Positions 1 through 13,117 of a stretch of DNA of 64,000 bases are shown one piece after another; the first letter of the stretch is position 1; every line of letters starts with the position of its first letter. The notes beneath the pieces were generated by a model, which did no database searches, had not been told where the DNA came from, and was given only the letters and a program-made list of their open reading frames with translations. Position numbers and translations under genes: made by a program. This stretch comes from Daucus carota subsp. sativus (lineage: Eukaryota; Streptophyta; Magnoliopsida; Apiales; Apiaceae): contig NC_030383.2 in the NCBI RefSeq assembly GCF_001625215.2, positions 61,494,949-61,558,948 on the forward strand. The letters run 5' to 3'.

Positions 1-737
1 ATAAATCAATACTTGATTACCTAATGACCTTGATTGAATTATACATTTGATGTGTGTGGATTACAATCCACATAAATGTATGTAATTTGTACAGTTAGCT
101 GGTTAAAGACTATTGAGTTATAAATATTTTACAATAGAGTTTTTAGTAATATTTTACTTAAATTAGGTCCAATGCAGTGCTACTAAAGGCGGGAGATGAG
201 GAGACATTGCCTCGCCTCTTGATAAATTGTCCATTTGATAGCACTGGTTGATGGAGGGTGGGATGCATGCATATGCTATTCCCAATCCTATAGTAGATAT
301 TTTGTTTCTGTAGAAGACTCTAGGGTTGTGAAAAGTTACGAAAGATATACTAAAAATTAAAATTTTAAAAATTCTTGATTTTTCTAAAATAAAGTACAAT
401 GATGTTATGTAAAATATACTTGTAAACGCAAACATACCCAGTGTTTCCCCACGGAAGTAGCAGGGTCTAGGAGGGTCACATGCATCCACAAATCATTCCT
501 AATCCCCTAGAACTAGAGGCAAACCCCACAAAAGTCACAAAAGATGATGGTTTGCAAAATAAGAAATAAATATGAGAAACTGCAGTTATGCATCCAAAAT
601 TCAAGAATAGTGTGAAATTCAAATTTGTGGTTTGCATATATGTTGTCATATGCTTATTCATAGTGTGTACTAGTCAAGATGGTGCAGTATTATGCTGCAA
701 GGATTATAATCATGTTATTTGTGCTGAATATTTTCAG
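1..737 (+). other. Upstream intron of GGB
   Basis: No GGB N-terminal exon could be recognised here, and the acceptor just before 738 implies that this stretch is intronic. It is AT-rich; I see no independent gene or repeat. Confidence 0.5.
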
Positions 738-3700
738 ATTGACAGGGAAGGGGTTATTAGTTGGGTTTTGTCGTTGCAAGCGCATCCACAAAATGAAGCT
801 GATCTGGATAGTGGTGTGCTCTCTACTTATATCCAATTTGTCGTCCTATCTATTAATTTGTCAATCTTTGTATGGGTAATTTTAAGTTCTCACGTTTGTT
901 ACATGACAGGTCAGTTCTTTGGATTTCATGGTTCAAGAAGCTCTCAGTTCGAAGCGAATGATAATGGGGTATCTAAGATCATGCATTTAGTTTCCTGTTT
1001 GATTTCACGTTTCTTACTATTAGTGAATATGTGATGTAACTTCCGTGATCTTGTATAAATTATGTTTGTTGCTTGTTCCGTCAGTTGACCTTTATCAAGA
1101 GTATGTGTATGCTTGTAGGCCTCGATCCCCAATGGTAGTCACTTGGCAAGTACATACTGTGCTCTAGCCATTTTGAGGACTGTTGGCTATGATTTGTCAT
1201 CCATGGACTCAAGATCAATCTTGAAATCAATCAAGAATCTTCAGCAACCTGACGGCAGGTGATTTGTTGTGATTTTAGATTATTGTTTTTATAATGATCA
1301 GTAACATGCAATATAGGACCAAGTAATATAACTCAGCTTAAGGAGACAATTTTATGCCCTAAACTGCATGATTAATTATGTGGGAGCCATACTCTGGATT
1401 ATTGGAACATAAAGTGTATATTTACTCGTATTAGTTGACAAATAACTAGGAGGGCATTACTCCTGACCTACTTTTTACGTCTAAACTAATTAATCATCAG
1501 GGTCTTGGTTCCACAAAAGTTTTACACATTGATATGCTGTTACGTTGGGAAAAGACTTATATGAATCTAAAAGTCTGCGTTGTGTTTGTACACCTTTTAC
1601 CATGAATTAATGCACCATTTCCTATATATGTTCATATATAAAGCATTTGTGTGGTTCCTTTATCCCATATATATTCTTAGCATTCTAGTATTCCCTTCTA
1701 ATGTTGTAATTACTTAGTATTATAGTGGACATGTCCTCTCTAAGACATGATTCCCCCACCCATTCTATGGAACCTATAATTACATATGAAGACTTTGTGA
1801 ATGACATATATGGAAGTTGATAAATTAGTTACAGCACATTTTTTTTTATCTCTAACAATTCTTCAGTTGCAAAATAACAATACGGCTATTATGTCTGAGT
1901 TTAATTCTACAAGAGTATTTTTCTCTCTAATCTGATATTATATATTGCCCTCTGCAGTTTTATGCCCACCCATATCGGCGCCGAGACGGATCTTCGTTTT
2001 GTTTATTGTGCAAGTAAGAATATAATGATGGATGCTGGTTTCTGTTTTGCTCGAACTAGAATATTGCTAGATATTGTTTTAAATAAACTCATCGTACCTA
2101 ATGTTTTCAGCGGCCATCTGTTCCATGCTGGAAGATTGGAGTGATATGGATAGAGAGAAAGCCAAGAAATACATAATAAGTTGTCAGGTAATAAAATTAA
2201 TGGTCAATAGTCTTTGCCTTTCTCTGGCTCTCGACAGAAACAATGTAACAATATACCTAATTATATGCCAGTGGTTTTATTTAATATAAGTTGTTATATC
2301 TTCTCACAGTGACTTCTGTACTTGCAGTCATATGATGGTGGATTTGGGCTGGTTCCTGGTTCAGAATCCCATGGTGAGTGGATTCTTGTATTTCTGTTAT
2401 ATATTTAAGCCTCTAATTTTTGTATGAATCCAGTTTATGATTCACCTCTGTAGTCAGCTATATAGATTATGGTATGTTTAAAAGTGATATGCAACTTCTG
2501 TTGGACATCTTTATGGTGAGTTATTGCTCATTTATGAGTCACTATTTGGTGCTAATCAAGGAGCTCTTGAGTCACTCGAAATTGTTGACATGGTTGCAGT
2601 TAAGACTTTTACTGTACTCAATACTTCCATTGCACCTGAAAGATTAATATAACAAGGGTAAGTAAAACTTGGAAGATGGCCAGGTGATTAGGTGTAAAAT
2701 TTTAAGTTTGACAAAGTTTGTTATCAATATAATAGAAGGAAGATAGAATCAATAACAACAATAATATTTGCAGCTTAGTTGCAGTAATGGTGAGTTTGGG
2801 TTTTCACTTCCATTAGGATTTAGGACAAATTTGGAAACATATTTTGCCTAAATCTTATTCCACTCCTATTCTAAACAAGAATGAATGAAAGAATTTACTA
2901 CATGTATGCTGTTCATCTATATATGTTTTACCATTTAGGTATCTTTGCTATCAGCCTATGTTGTCAAATGTCAAGTTATTTCGTTACTTTTGTTCCACCA
3001 TCAGAGATTTATTTGCATAAACTGAAAGTTTCCTCCCAATATCAGCTCATATTCATCACTTGTTTGTCACATTTTAATTGTATTGAAATAATTTGTAGGG
3101 TCTTTGTTTGACAGGGTGTGTCCATATATTTTAATGTTGATGGTTATCTCATATGCTTAAGCTGTTTTGATGTACTTGTTTACATTAATTGTGACAGATT
3201 AGAAATTGATTGTAATTTAGATGTCAAGAGGTGTTCCGCAACACATCAAATAGCGCAAATATATGCAAAAATTAGAACTTGTAACAAAAAAAGTTTACTT
3301 AATTTGGTCACTGGAATGCTTTATTATACTTACTGATGTACTTACATTAGTGTTCAGGTGGTGCAACTTACTGTGCTTTAGCTTCCCTCCTGCTGATGGG
3401 TTTTATTGAAGATGATCTGATATCCAAAAGTGCATCCTCTTGCGTTATTGATGTGCCACTACTTCTGGATTGGAGCTTACAGGTTTCATTCTATCTATTA
3501 AGGAATATATGTAGAATGTGTAAGCTAGTCTTGTGGATACAATAGAAGTTATATGTGTTTCCTAAGTTCTTTCTTATCGTGTTGGTTACATTCTTAGGCT
3601 CTTAAAATCCACTTTCTTCGCTTTAACATGCTCAATTTACACTCTACTTTCTTCACATTCGTATTCCACTCACTCTAATCTTCTCAATTGCAGAGGCAGG

Positions 3701-4640
3701 CATGTGACGGTGGGTTTCAAGGTAGGGCCAACAAGGATAGTGACACATGTTATGCTTTCTGGTAAGCAACCGCACCTTACAAAATTTTATTTTCTTGTTT
3801 GAAAGTCCTAAATACATACTTGCTGTGAGCATCTTCAGGGTTGGAGGAGTTTTAAAAATCATAGGAGCCCATAAGTTCATTGATCAGAGAGCATCACGAG
3901 ACTTTTTGTTAACATGCCAGTCACAGGTACTTTTCTCTCTATATCTATTTGTGTATGATGTGTCTGTTTAGAATATTTGATCACTTTTAAAAAAGTGTAT
4001 CTGTAGAACTGATATTACTATGAACTTTTAAGGTTCCTACGCAAATTCAATTTCAACACCCTGAAGGGTTCTCTAGTATATGCATACACAATCTAAAAGT
4101 TAATATTACCCAGTGTTTAATTTTTCAATCAGCTATATTATTTTATAGATTGCTTTGAAGTTCATATATATTTAAATGTGGACTTGCGAACTATCATCAA
4201 TTGAAGGTATTTTTTTAATATGTAAATGGGTTGTATTGACCTTCCAAAGTCAAATTCTAGCATCACATGGATATTTAATACTGAGTACATTTTCCATAGT
4301 CATTAATTGTAAATTTCCTTTGAAGATGTAACAAATTTGCTTTGCCCCATTGGTGTATCAGTTAATTATGTTGATATCCTCTATTGCTAGATTTTATGGA
4401 AATGCTAGTGATACTTCATTAGAATTTATTGCAGTATCCTGAAATCAGAGTAGAATTTTCTTCTCACTTTGAATGTTGTTCCTTTGCTAGTTTGGCGGTT
4501 TCAGTAAATTCCCTTGCCAGCTGCCCGATCTGTATCACTCCTACTATGGCATCACTGCATTCAGTTTGCTAAATGAGCCTGGGTTGAACCCATTATGTGT
4601 TGCGCTAGGAATATCTGATGCAGCTGGCATTACACTTTAA
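738..4640 (+). CDS. GGB: Geranylgeranyltransferase type I beta subunit, 3' ten exons (5' end outside window)
   Basis: Beta subunit of protein geranylgeranyltransferase I, which attaches geranylgeranyl to C-terminal CaaX cysteines (for example Rho/ROP GTPases) in the cytosol. Exons read by hand: 738-813, 910-968, 1119-1258, 1958-2013, 2111-2187, 2328-2373, 3358-3482, 3694-3761, 3839-3926, 4491-4640. All introns are GT-AG and phases close, giving 294 residues to a TAA. Diagnostic blocks include GFHGSRSSQF, NLQQPDGSF, SYDGGFGLVPGSESHGG, DGGFQGR and GGFSKFP, the repeated alpha-alpha barrel motifs of prenyltransferase beta subunits. The zinc ligands are visible: Asp and Cys in DTCYAFW, and His in LYHSYYG. 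The family is about 370 aa, so roughly 80 N-terminal residues lie upstream of position 1. The LVPGSESHGG and FIEDDL blocks favour GGTase-I over farnesyltransferase beta. The C-terminus (ISDAAGITL) is typical. No lesion seen. Confidence 0.93.
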
Positions 4641-5166
4641 TGTCGCTGGTTGTCAAATAATAGGACGTAGCACAGCTTGTTCACACCGAGATTACCAATA
4701 CAGTGCGAAAGAATCTTCTATGTTTTCCTTATTCAATGTAAATTTTCAAATCCTGGAAAGATATTATTTGCTGCTGACCAACTGTATGAAAGTTCTGTTG
4801 TATAATAGTGGGACAGGAAGAAGTATATCCCCCAAAATCATTTTCAGCATATTTTATAGCGAATGTTTTAGATTCTTGTAATTTCTCACAGCTGACTTTA
4901 CGATTAAGATGTGTTTATTAACTATATATATAATTTTTCCGGTAGCTTTCACATTCAGAACAAAGATGTCGCTTGAAGTGAATACATTTGGTGTTTGCCT
5001 CTTTGTTCTCCCATTACATTTCCTTGCATATTGATTCAAGCTAGTCATATTACAAGGACTATTTCTACATTTTGTGGCATATATTAAACATTGACTTGTA
5101 TTATGTATATTCATAGGTACGGCGCAAAGTGACAAACAAATGATTGGCCAACGGCCTGCAGCTTGA

Positions 5167-5697
5167 TTAAACGCCATACATTGGCGACGAAAGCCTCAAG
5201 GGCGTCGAGCCACCACTCAACGCGTGTCGCCTGGGAGGTGTTGGTGTACCAGCCCGACACAGCGGACAACTAGCATGAGACTGCAGCCACATGTCAATGC
5301 ACGACACATGAAACGCGTGCAAACACTCTGGCAGCACCCGGACCAGCTCGCCCTCCATGAACTCAGACAAGCACACAGAGCAAGTCCCTCCATCTTGAGT
5401 CTTCGACACTGAACTAATCTCTGGTGTATACTTATACGAAGGAATGAGCTCTGCTATAGAATCCTCAAAACTACTCTGTCCTTCTCCAGCATAAGTCACC
5501 GGCAACTGAGGCAGCTGCTGGCGCTCATCGGGCTCTACTTCATTCCACCACCGCGCTGTAACACAATGATAGGCTAATAACACCCCGGCCGCGCAGATGA
5601 TGGCTATAATGGCCACCACTATAGGTGACAGACCAAAAACAGGAGTAGTGTGATCACTCATCAGAGGAACCAAGGGAGAAGAACTGTGAACTTGCAT
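5167..5697 (-). CDS. ATL-family RING-H2 E3 ubiquitin ligase, intronless, 176 aa
   Basis: Probable membrane-anchored E3 ubiquitin ligase of the Arabidopsis Toxicos en Levadura class. One hydrophobic segment lies at about residues 25-47, followed by an acidic/proline stretch. A degenerate GLD-like region ([12 protein letters not shown], about 83-94) comes next, then a complete RING-H2: Cys106, Cys109, Cys125, His127, His130, Cys133, Cys144 and Cys147, with the family Trp at 137 and the Pro in CPLCR. The single uninterrupted reading frame and small size fit most ATL genes. The first ATG follows an in-frame A/T-rich leader and precedes the membrane segment at the usual distance. It is convergent with GGB, about 0.5 kb apart. 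The substrate cannot be predicted from sequence. Confidence 0.88.
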   Translation of the reverse strand: MQVHSSSPLVPLMSDHTTPVFGLSPIVVAIIAIICAAGVLLAYHCVTARWWNEVEPDERQQLPQLPVTYAGEGQSSFEDSIAELIPSYKYTPEISSVSKTQDGGTCSVCLSEFMEGELVRVLPECLHAFHVSCIDMWLQSHASCPLCRAGTPTPPRRHALSGGSTPLRLSSPMYGV

Positions 5698-6143
5698 ATA
5701 AACTAATGAAGATTCATTATAAGTGGAATCTTATGGTTAGAATGTCCACATTAATCTAAATAAAGCAGTCTAATTGTCTTATGTATTAGATGTATTATCA
5801 TGAACTTAGTTGACCAAGTGGTGAGGATAAAAGATTAGGAAATAAACATCCATAGCTAACTACCAAATGAAGCAAGACAAAGGGTGATGTTATTTGTGTA
5901 GCTCACCAACTTCCAACCCCTACTTGAGCAATTAGACTCCGGTAATTATCACAAAATAGGTTTAAAATTTCGATTTACAAAATAGATCAAAGTGTTTTAA
6001 TTAAAAAGGGGATCAAATTTTATCGATAATGATATTATTAAATATTAATCAAGTAATTGGAGATTAATTAAAATGATATCAGATCATTATTCAGAATGAT
6101 GATTTGATATTGTTGCGTATATTATTGAATTGTTTTATTATCT

Positions 6144-6174
<31 letters not shown>

Positions 6175-6467
6175 ATAGTCATTATATATTTGTATAAATA
6201 TATTTAAAAATATAGTACGATTGGAATATGTAAAATTAATGATCAATTCTTTAAATTTGGGCCGGTACGAGGAGGGACTGAGAAATAATTCAACTCTAGA
6301 ATATGAATAATATATACAACAATAATATTTTTCTTATTTTTTTCTATTATTTAATTTTATAAAATATTTTCCCTCCACCTTGGCTAATGTTTATCAATTA
6401 GTGGATTACTCCAATTTTCTCTAAATCATAAAACATTAAGGTATCCGGCAATAATACTACTATTATA
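5698..6467. other. Intergenic, ATL upstream region with short TG microsatellite
   Basis: AT-rich flank between the divergently transcribed ATL and SP1-like genes. It holds a (TA)n/(TG)n dinucleotide tract around 6143-6175 and no coding potential that I can support. Confidence 0.55.
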
Positions 6468-6717
6468 CTCCCTCTGTCCCATTTAATTCTATACGTTTCT
6501 TTTTAACTGTTCGACACGCATTTCAATGCTCTTATAAAATATAGTTCCGTAACTTATTTTTGAGATTTTCTTTTTCTGTATAAAAATATAACATCTAAAC
6601 TTTAATTCAGAAAAAAAAAATTTAAAAATAAATTGCACAACTACACTTTGCAGGAGCATTAAAGTCCGTGCCGCGTCCCCGTCCCCCAATGTATACAACT
6701 CAGGGGGACGGAGGGAG
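6468..6717. mobile_element. Stowaway-type MITE (Tc1/mariner), copy 1
   Basis: A 250-bp element with terminal inverted repeats starting CTCCCTCTGTCCC, read in complement at the right end as GGGACGGAGGGAG, flanked by a TA duplication on both sides. This is the diagnostic Stowaway signature. It is nearly identical over its whole length to 53962-54212. It lies about 430 bp upstream of the SP1-like start codon. Confidence 0.9.
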
Positions 6718-7143
6718 TACAAAACAAATGCAAATGGATCGCTAACAATATGGGCTGTTCAGACCTGACCCTGATTAAAATGGGCTGGTCCAGCAGACTG
6801 AAGTATGGGCCAAATTTCCATATGGGCCCCACGAAACGAAAAGTAGGCCATTGAAATAAAGTAACTCGATCATAACAAATGGAGCTGAAGGAGATCTCTT
6901 TTAGTCTAGATAACTCTGTTGTGTCTCTTGCTTACACACCTATACATACACCTATACTTACAACAATACACACACACATATATATATATTAATGAATTTG
7001 TTTTATTAAATTACTAATATTTATATTCTGTTCTTGCTCTTCTGGGTTTTATTTTGTTTGATTTACCTTGTTTTCTACTCCAACTAGTGATATACGTAGA
7101 TACATACAGATATACGTACAGATATTGTGTGTGTATAGGTGTG
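6718..7143 (+). promoter_or_regulatory. Probable SP1-like promoter and 5' leader
   Basis: Between the MITE and the start codon. A TA-rich stretch (about 6977-6991) could serve as a core promoter. An in-frame upstream ATG at 7054 would add 30 residues not seen in the family, so the ATG at 7144 was preferred because it opens the conserved MIPWGGVSCCLSAAALYLLG start. Confidence 0.35.
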
Positions 7144-7341
7144 ATGATACCGTGGGGAGGAGTTAGCTGTTGTCTGAGTGCAGCTGCCCTTTATCTTCTT
7201 GGGAGAAGCAGTGGAAGGTACATAGAGAGAGAGAGAGAGATAGATGGGAGAGATTAAGTATACAATTGTTTTTATGTATTCTGATTGCTGGAGAGAGAGA
7301 GAGAGATTGAGTATATAATCATTTTTATGTATTCTGATTGC

Positions 7342-7382
<41 letters not shown>

Positions 7383-10300
7383 AGTTACAGTCAATTTTTA
7401 TGTATTTTGATTGCTGGAGAGAGAGAGAGAGAGACTGGGAGAGATTGAGCATATAATCGTTTTTATGTAATCTGATTGCAGAATTAGTGACCCTTTTGGA
7501 TTCTTCGTGTGTTGTGAATGTGTGATTTTGGGTTCTTGATTATAGTATACATAGTGAATTTGTCATGTGTTTGTGTTGTGTGTGTATATGTTGAGCACTA
7601 TTAGGGTTTGATTTTGTGTGTGTATAGTGAATTTGTGATTCCCAGTTGTTGAAATTTGTTATGATTATGGAATTTGAAATTTGGGTTTTGATGGTGTAGG
7701 GATGCTGATGTTCTTAAGACGGTTACGCGTGTTAATCAATTAAAGGATTTAGGTATGTGTATTTCCCCTTTTGTTCCCCCTACTTTATTTTGTTTGGAGT
7801 TTATGAATAGATTACCTGTTCTACTTGCAGATAATTTATGTAAACAATGTTCTTTTTGCGTAACTAACTAAATTAGAACGTTGAATAAAATGAAATGATG
7901 TTCGAGATTAACCCAAGTGCCCTTGGCAATTTTTGATGCTGTTTTAGTTTATGGGGAAAGGTCTTACACTGTCAGTGTTTTACTCCTTTCACCCCTTCTT
8001 TTTGGTATTTAAGTATTTTTCAGTAATATTGTTTAATCGTTCGAGGGTATGGGGAGTGAAGTTAGTTCCTATAATATTGTCATGGGGTAGTGATGGGGTT
8101 CTTCCTCCACGCTATACCTGAGTCCTTAATTTATGTCAAGTTTCTTACTTTATTCATAAGTGATGCTTTATGCTTATAGTTGTCTAGCCCTAATCCTAGC
8201 ATCATGGTAAGTGCTTATGCTGTCAAGTTTACAACTTTCATGCCAGCTGCCGAACACTATATCTACTATAATATGGCTTGCATTTTAATGGTCTTTCAGC
8301 TCAAATACTAGATACAGCATCCAGAGTGTTGCCTTTGGTTGTCACTATATCTGGAAGAGTTTGTTCAGATGCACCTATTAGTTGTGAATATAGCGGTATG
8401 CGGGGTGTTATTGTCGAGGAGACGGTAAAGATTTTTTTTGATGCCTAATGTCACTCGTGTTTATACTCTTTAGTCCTACAAGGTCTTTTCCTAAACCCGC
8501 ACTTTTCAATTCAGGCAGAGCAGCACTTCTTGAAACACAATGATGCTGGTTCCTGGATACAGGATTCTGCTATGATGCTATCCATGTCTAAAGAGGTTCC
8601 GTGGTATCTGGTAAGAAACGACTTTAATCTGTAACAATGTCATATAGCTATGACAAAGCAATTGTGGCTTCTTTGTTTTCCATTTTGTGAATTAGTTATA
8701 CGAATTTATCACAATTTGGAAATATTTAAAGACACTATATTACTGTACTTGCTATTTGGGTTCGCCAAAATGAAGTGTATTGTATCAAACCATACTTATG
8801 CTTCATCTGTATAAGGATGATGGAACTAGTCGAGTATTTGTGATTGGAGCTCGGGGTGCCTCTGGTTTAGCATTAACAGTTGGAAGCGAAGTATTTGAGG
8901 AATCAGGGCGATCACTTGTAAGGGGCACACTAGATTATCTCCAGGGTCTCAAGGTCTAATATGTTAGATATATGCTATTATAATTAATAATGTGTTGGGA
9001 GGGGCATTTTATATTCTCAGCTGAATCATATTAATGTTTCACTGTTGTAGATGCTTGGAGTCAAGAGGACTGAACGAGTTCTTCCTGTTGGTACTCCATT
9101 GACTGTTGTGGGTGAGGTATTGTACTAACTATAGACTATAAAGTGGTCTGCACATATATTTTGTTTTGTTTAGAGCAGTTTTGAAGCTTTTTCCTTTTTG
9201 TTGTAAAAAATGACAAGGATATTTAAGTTGGACTTAAAGCTCTTTCTACTTACTTCTGCTAAGTATTTTAATTGGAGTTCAGTACATATGTAGATTCCAG
9301 CACATTCTATTATATTCGTAAGTCATTTTTGACAGGTCGGCCTTGTAGGAGCAGTACCATTTTTGCGTTTGGATTGTATCCTATCATTGTTTATGTCAGC
9401 TTTCTTATTCACTTTAAGTTATGATTGCAAGGGTAGCAGATGTAAAGACCTGTTCTCACTCTTTTTAGTTGGAGCCTCTATGGACTATTTATCATCTTAC
9501 TATATACACAGTAATTATGATGAAAATGTGATAGTGTCTAATGCTAGGAGCCTGTGTTAGTTATATATTAAGATTCTGTCTCATGTGCTGTTTGAAACAG
9601 TTGGACATGATACATTTGGAGTAATCTTTCCCTTTGGCCAAACTTACATATATGTGGTTGTAAGAGCAATCCTGTAACTAGTAGTTTGAGTTTGCTTGAG
9701 ACTTTGCATCTGTCCTCAGTAGGTAAAAGTCTTATGCAGTTGGTATTTAAGCTCTCCCGTCAATTGTTTTATCTTGGAGCTTCAACCTAAATGAGGTTGC
9801 AAAGCAAATCTTCTAGCAAAGCAATATAACAATAATTTACCTCGATAATAGTTTAATATGTTCTAATGTTATTCTCTCTGTGATTTTATTCAAGGCCATT
9901 TATGTTGCTTTGACATATTTGTTAATCTTTTTCAGGCTGTCAAAGATGACATAGGAACTATGCGAATTCAAAAACCTCACAAAGGCCCGTTTTATGTCTC
10001 TCCAAAACCTATAGATCAGCTCATTGCTAATCTTGGGAAATGGGCAAGGTTGTCTTCATCATAATGCATGTATAAACAAGTTTGTAATGTTTTTTCTATC
10101 ATGTCTGATTTACTAACATTGTCCTTGCAGGTGGTATAAATATGCTTCTCTGGGGTTCCAAATTTTTGGTATCTATTTGATTGCAAAACATGGTTTTCAA
10201 TATGTCATGGAAAGGAAACGTCACTGGGAGATGCGGAAGAGGTAAATACTGATCGTGATTGATGCAAGTTTTTAATGTGCATTTTCTGTAGCGCTGCCTT

Positions 10301-11906
10301 TTATTTTATATTTTTACTACCTGCAAGAAATTTAGATATTCTCAAAAGAGGACAAAAGAAACCAGGACAAGAGCATCTTTGTTAGAGTAGTGAAAAAGAT
10401 GAATGAAAGAGGACCTAAGAATTTAAGGCATTCATAAAATTTGTCGCCAAGTATTCTTATATGCTCTCAGCCCATAGATCGAAGGGAGCAATATTAGTAA
10501 CTTTACAATGTCATACTTGCATCCCTATGTTGCATCCTGTCTGGCAAATTGCTATCATTGTCTTTACTACAATGCAAGGATATCTTGCGTAATTACCAAA
10601 AAGAAAGAAGGGGGAATATATCTCGTGTATTTATTCAGAAGTATCGTAGATGTAAAACATAAACAATTGCATGCAGCCATTCATTTTCACTAGGTCTTTT
10701 ACTGATGACTGTCAGTTGAAGCAGAAGACATTTGGTAATATATTCTACACGAAAATGCTGTGCAGTGAATAAATTTACCCGTAAAATCATTCATAATGGT
10801 TCGCATAATCACTTCTGATGAGAAAACATTTAGTAGTACAAACCCATACTAGCATTTCTTGCTCTATGTTTTCTTAATTAAGATGGATGCGCAGGGTTCT
10901 TGACGCTGCTGCCAAAAAGCAAGGGACAGATATCGAAGGTAGCGTGCTATTTTTGCCTTGCAGTTTAGTTGCTTTACATGAAGGTGCTTGATATTTTTCC
11001 TGCTTTGCAGGGTCAAATACTATTGCTGAAGATGGATTGGATGGCGCTAAAAAGGACTTGTTGATGCCTGATTTGTGTGTGATCTGCTTAGAACAGAATT
11101 ACAATTCAGTATTTGTCCCGTAAGCAATCAATGAACTGAACTTTATTTTACCATATATCTATTATTGATAGTTTGATACCATTTTCGATTTTTCGTTCTT
11201 TGTGATAGTTTGCAATTTTGTTTCCGTTTCTTTGTTTTTAATTAAGTTACGCTGTTGACACGAGGGTACTGTTTTTAGCCTACCTAGTTAGGTAATAGTT
11301 GTTTGAGGTTAGATTCTTGGCGCTAGAACTAGTAGATATGCCATAATGACTAGGAGCAGTTGGTCCAACTAGTTATATGGGCTTGTATGTAAATTAATCA
11401 CTGCTTCTAAATGGTCGGATCTTGAATCATATCAATCTATTTGCTTGGGTAATAACATAGAGGTTTTAGCCTATTAAAATGAGATAATTTGTATTATGTT
11501 ATTCTTATATAAAGTAAAACAACTGCACTTCTATATTCTTCCGAGACATCTTCTCTCCTGGCCCCTTCCAATAGTTTATCATAAAGTTACATTCAATCAA
11601 CATTCATACTGTAAGGTTTGTGCTATTTACTAGGAATGAAAAGCACAAAACAAATTATAAAAAAATCTGGGGAATACATGCGAAGTATATAAAAATTTAT
11701 GTTACGTTATCTGAGGAACACAACCTTTGTTATAGTTCTACATACTGCTGATTTGTTTTTAGATATTATGTTGAAATGATATTCGGTCATGTCATGATTG
11801 CAGGTGTGGCCATATGTGTTGCTGTACAGGGTGCGCGTCACACTTGACAAGCTGCCCTCTTTGCCGGAAAAGGATTGATCAAGTAGTCAAGACTTTCCGC
11901 CACTAG
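7144..11906 (+). CDS. SP1: SP1/SPL2-like membrane E3 ubiquitin ligase (MULAN-type), 343 aa, 11 exons
   Basis: Homologue of Arabidopsis SP1 (SUPPRESSOR OF PPI1 LOCUS 1), the chloroplast outer-envelope E3 ligase that ubiquitinates TOC import components. Exons: 7144-7217, 7700-7752, 8300-8424, 8515-8610, 8816-8953, 9051-9116, 9936-10048, 10131-10241, 10895-10938, 11011-11119, 11804-11906. Phases close to exactly 344 codons. Two membrane segments (about 4-20 and 224-246) bracket a GIDE/MULAN-type intermembrane domain that includes GVIVEETAEQHF. The C-terminal C3HC4 RING has CVICLEQ (Cys296, Cys299), CGHMCCC (Cys311, His313) and CPLCRKRI (Cys327, Cys330). The length and termini match the family. 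Intron 1 carries a GA-rich minisatellite. Parts of this gene are duplicated inside the F-box cluster (17789-19395 and 41276-41381). SP1 versus the close paralogue SPL1/SPL2 is not settled by eye. Confidence 0.94.
7223..7483 (+). repeat. GA-rich minisatellite in SP1 intron 1, four ~55-70 bp units
   Basis: Each unit is a run of GA dinucleotides followed by a nearly invariant AT-rich segment ending in TTTTTATGTATTCTGATTGC. The units differ mainly in GA-run length (the third is longest). The array starts a few bases after the exon 1 donor. Confidence 0.85.
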
Positions 11907-12527
11907 AATTATTACTTGGTAGGAGTCACTATATACTGGCAAAGAAGAATGTTATTCGACCTGTTTTGGTACATAATCTTTATCTCTGGTGCCAAAATTC
12001 CAGAAGCCTGAAGATCTTTTTAATTTTCTAGAACTGGCTCTATGTCTAGTTTCATCTTTACACCAGGTTTCACAGCCTCCTCACATCTCCCGAGTTGGTA
12101 AAAATTGACATATTTAGCTGACTTGCTTAAACATTGGTAAAGCTTCTTAGAAGATTGTACATAGTAATTTGCCGAATTGCCATGAGTTATAATGATTTTA
12201 AAAGGGGGATAAACCCGACGGATTCTGCATCTGTAGAGTCTGGTTTATCTAAGAGTTAGATTCTATATGTTATTGCAAGTATGTAACCTGCTGAAGATTT
12301 TATTATATATATATAATTTTAAATTTGATTTTTCTTTCTTGAGTCAAGTTCTCGTTTGAAAGTTTTATTTACCTTGGATAAGTAGATACCAAAGCAATCC
12401 TATCAGTAAATTATTTGAAGTTAATTATTTGAAATTGGGTCAGGTGAGAGATGCTAATTGTTTTTTATTTTGAGATAATGTATTTAAGTATAAATTTTAA
12501 TTGATAAAGTCAGGTATAATGATATTA
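11907..12527 (+). other. SP1 3' flank, source of a duplicated segment
   Basis: 3' untranslated or downstream sequence. About 12057-12520 recurs, CACTA insertion aside, at 17789-19395. No separate gene seen. Confidence 0.7.
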
Positions 12528-12956
12528 GAGTTAAATCTATGGAGTACACAAAAACATTGGAGTATTGGAGTACAAGTCTTAATTTTTTAGTGTAATCATA
12601 AATAATATATTTGATTATACAAATTTATATACAATCTATCATTTATAAGTTGTCTTGCACGTAATTGTCTATCAATTTTTAATATCCTTCAACTTTAATA
12701 AGTATTAACATTATTGTTCTGCTTATTAGTTATATTGCAGAACATAGAGTCCTGTAATTTATAAAAGTCATTATTCCACCTTTTGATTACAATTTTGATT
12801 ACAATGTTTATGTTGTGCAGAACATAATGTGCAGGTTATTAAATGTTTACGAATATTATTGAACAAAAAAATTGAAATTTAGATGAATAGATTACATTTT
12901 ATCCAACTTTGTACTCCAATACTCCAATATATTGTGTACTCCATTGAACTTTACTC
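12528..12956. mobile_element. Mutator-like MITE, copy 1, with 10-bp target-site duplication
   Basis: A 429-bp element with long, imperfect terminal inverted repeats. The right end reads in complement GAGTAAAGTTCAATGGAGTA and the left begins GAGTTAAATCTATGGAGTAC. It is flanked on both sides by AATGATATTA (12518-12527 and 12957-12966). The 10-bp duplication points to the Mutator superfamily. The same family is at 36671-37091. The duplicated host segment near 19390 lacks it. Confidence 0.82.
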
Positions 12957-13007
12957 AATGATATTAATCATCAGTGTTGTGCAATATATAACAAATATAT
13001 ATATTGC

Positions 13008-13117
13008 ACTTCACGGACACGAATTGAAGTGGTTTGAGAGAGAACTTCCACTCCCTCGTTAAAGCCATCAATCGTTATAATTCGATCATTTTCTTCGGAG
13101 TTGTTGTGGAATTGATG
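13008..13117 (-). pseudogene. F-box gene fragment (post-F-box region)
   Basis: About 110 bp matching the segment of the neighbouring F-box genes that encodes the end of the F-box linker (HQLHNNSEENDRI-like) through the VLS..TSIRV stretch. It is cut on both sides and its right end is degenerate. It sits just beyond the MITE at 12528-12956 and is a relic. Confidence 0.7.

Noticed and set aside
588-1034. 148-codon open frame spanning GGB exons
   Set aside because: Only 738-813 and 910-968 match the family; the rest is intron that happens to be open.
7054-7143. Upstream in-frame ATG extending SP1 by 30 residues
   Set aside because: The family starts at MIPWGG. The extension is rich in Tyr and Val from TA/GT repeat sequence and looks like leader.
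7084-7452. Minus-strand frame with long SLSLSL runs
   Set aside because: Translation of the GA minisatellite in SP1 intron 1, not a gene.
9336-9380. Possible extra SP1 exon after the acceptor-like GACAG at 9332-9336
   Set aside because: The frame (VGLVGAVPF) has no counterpart in the family, and joining 9116 directly to 9936 restores the conserved GEAVKDDIG sequence in phase.
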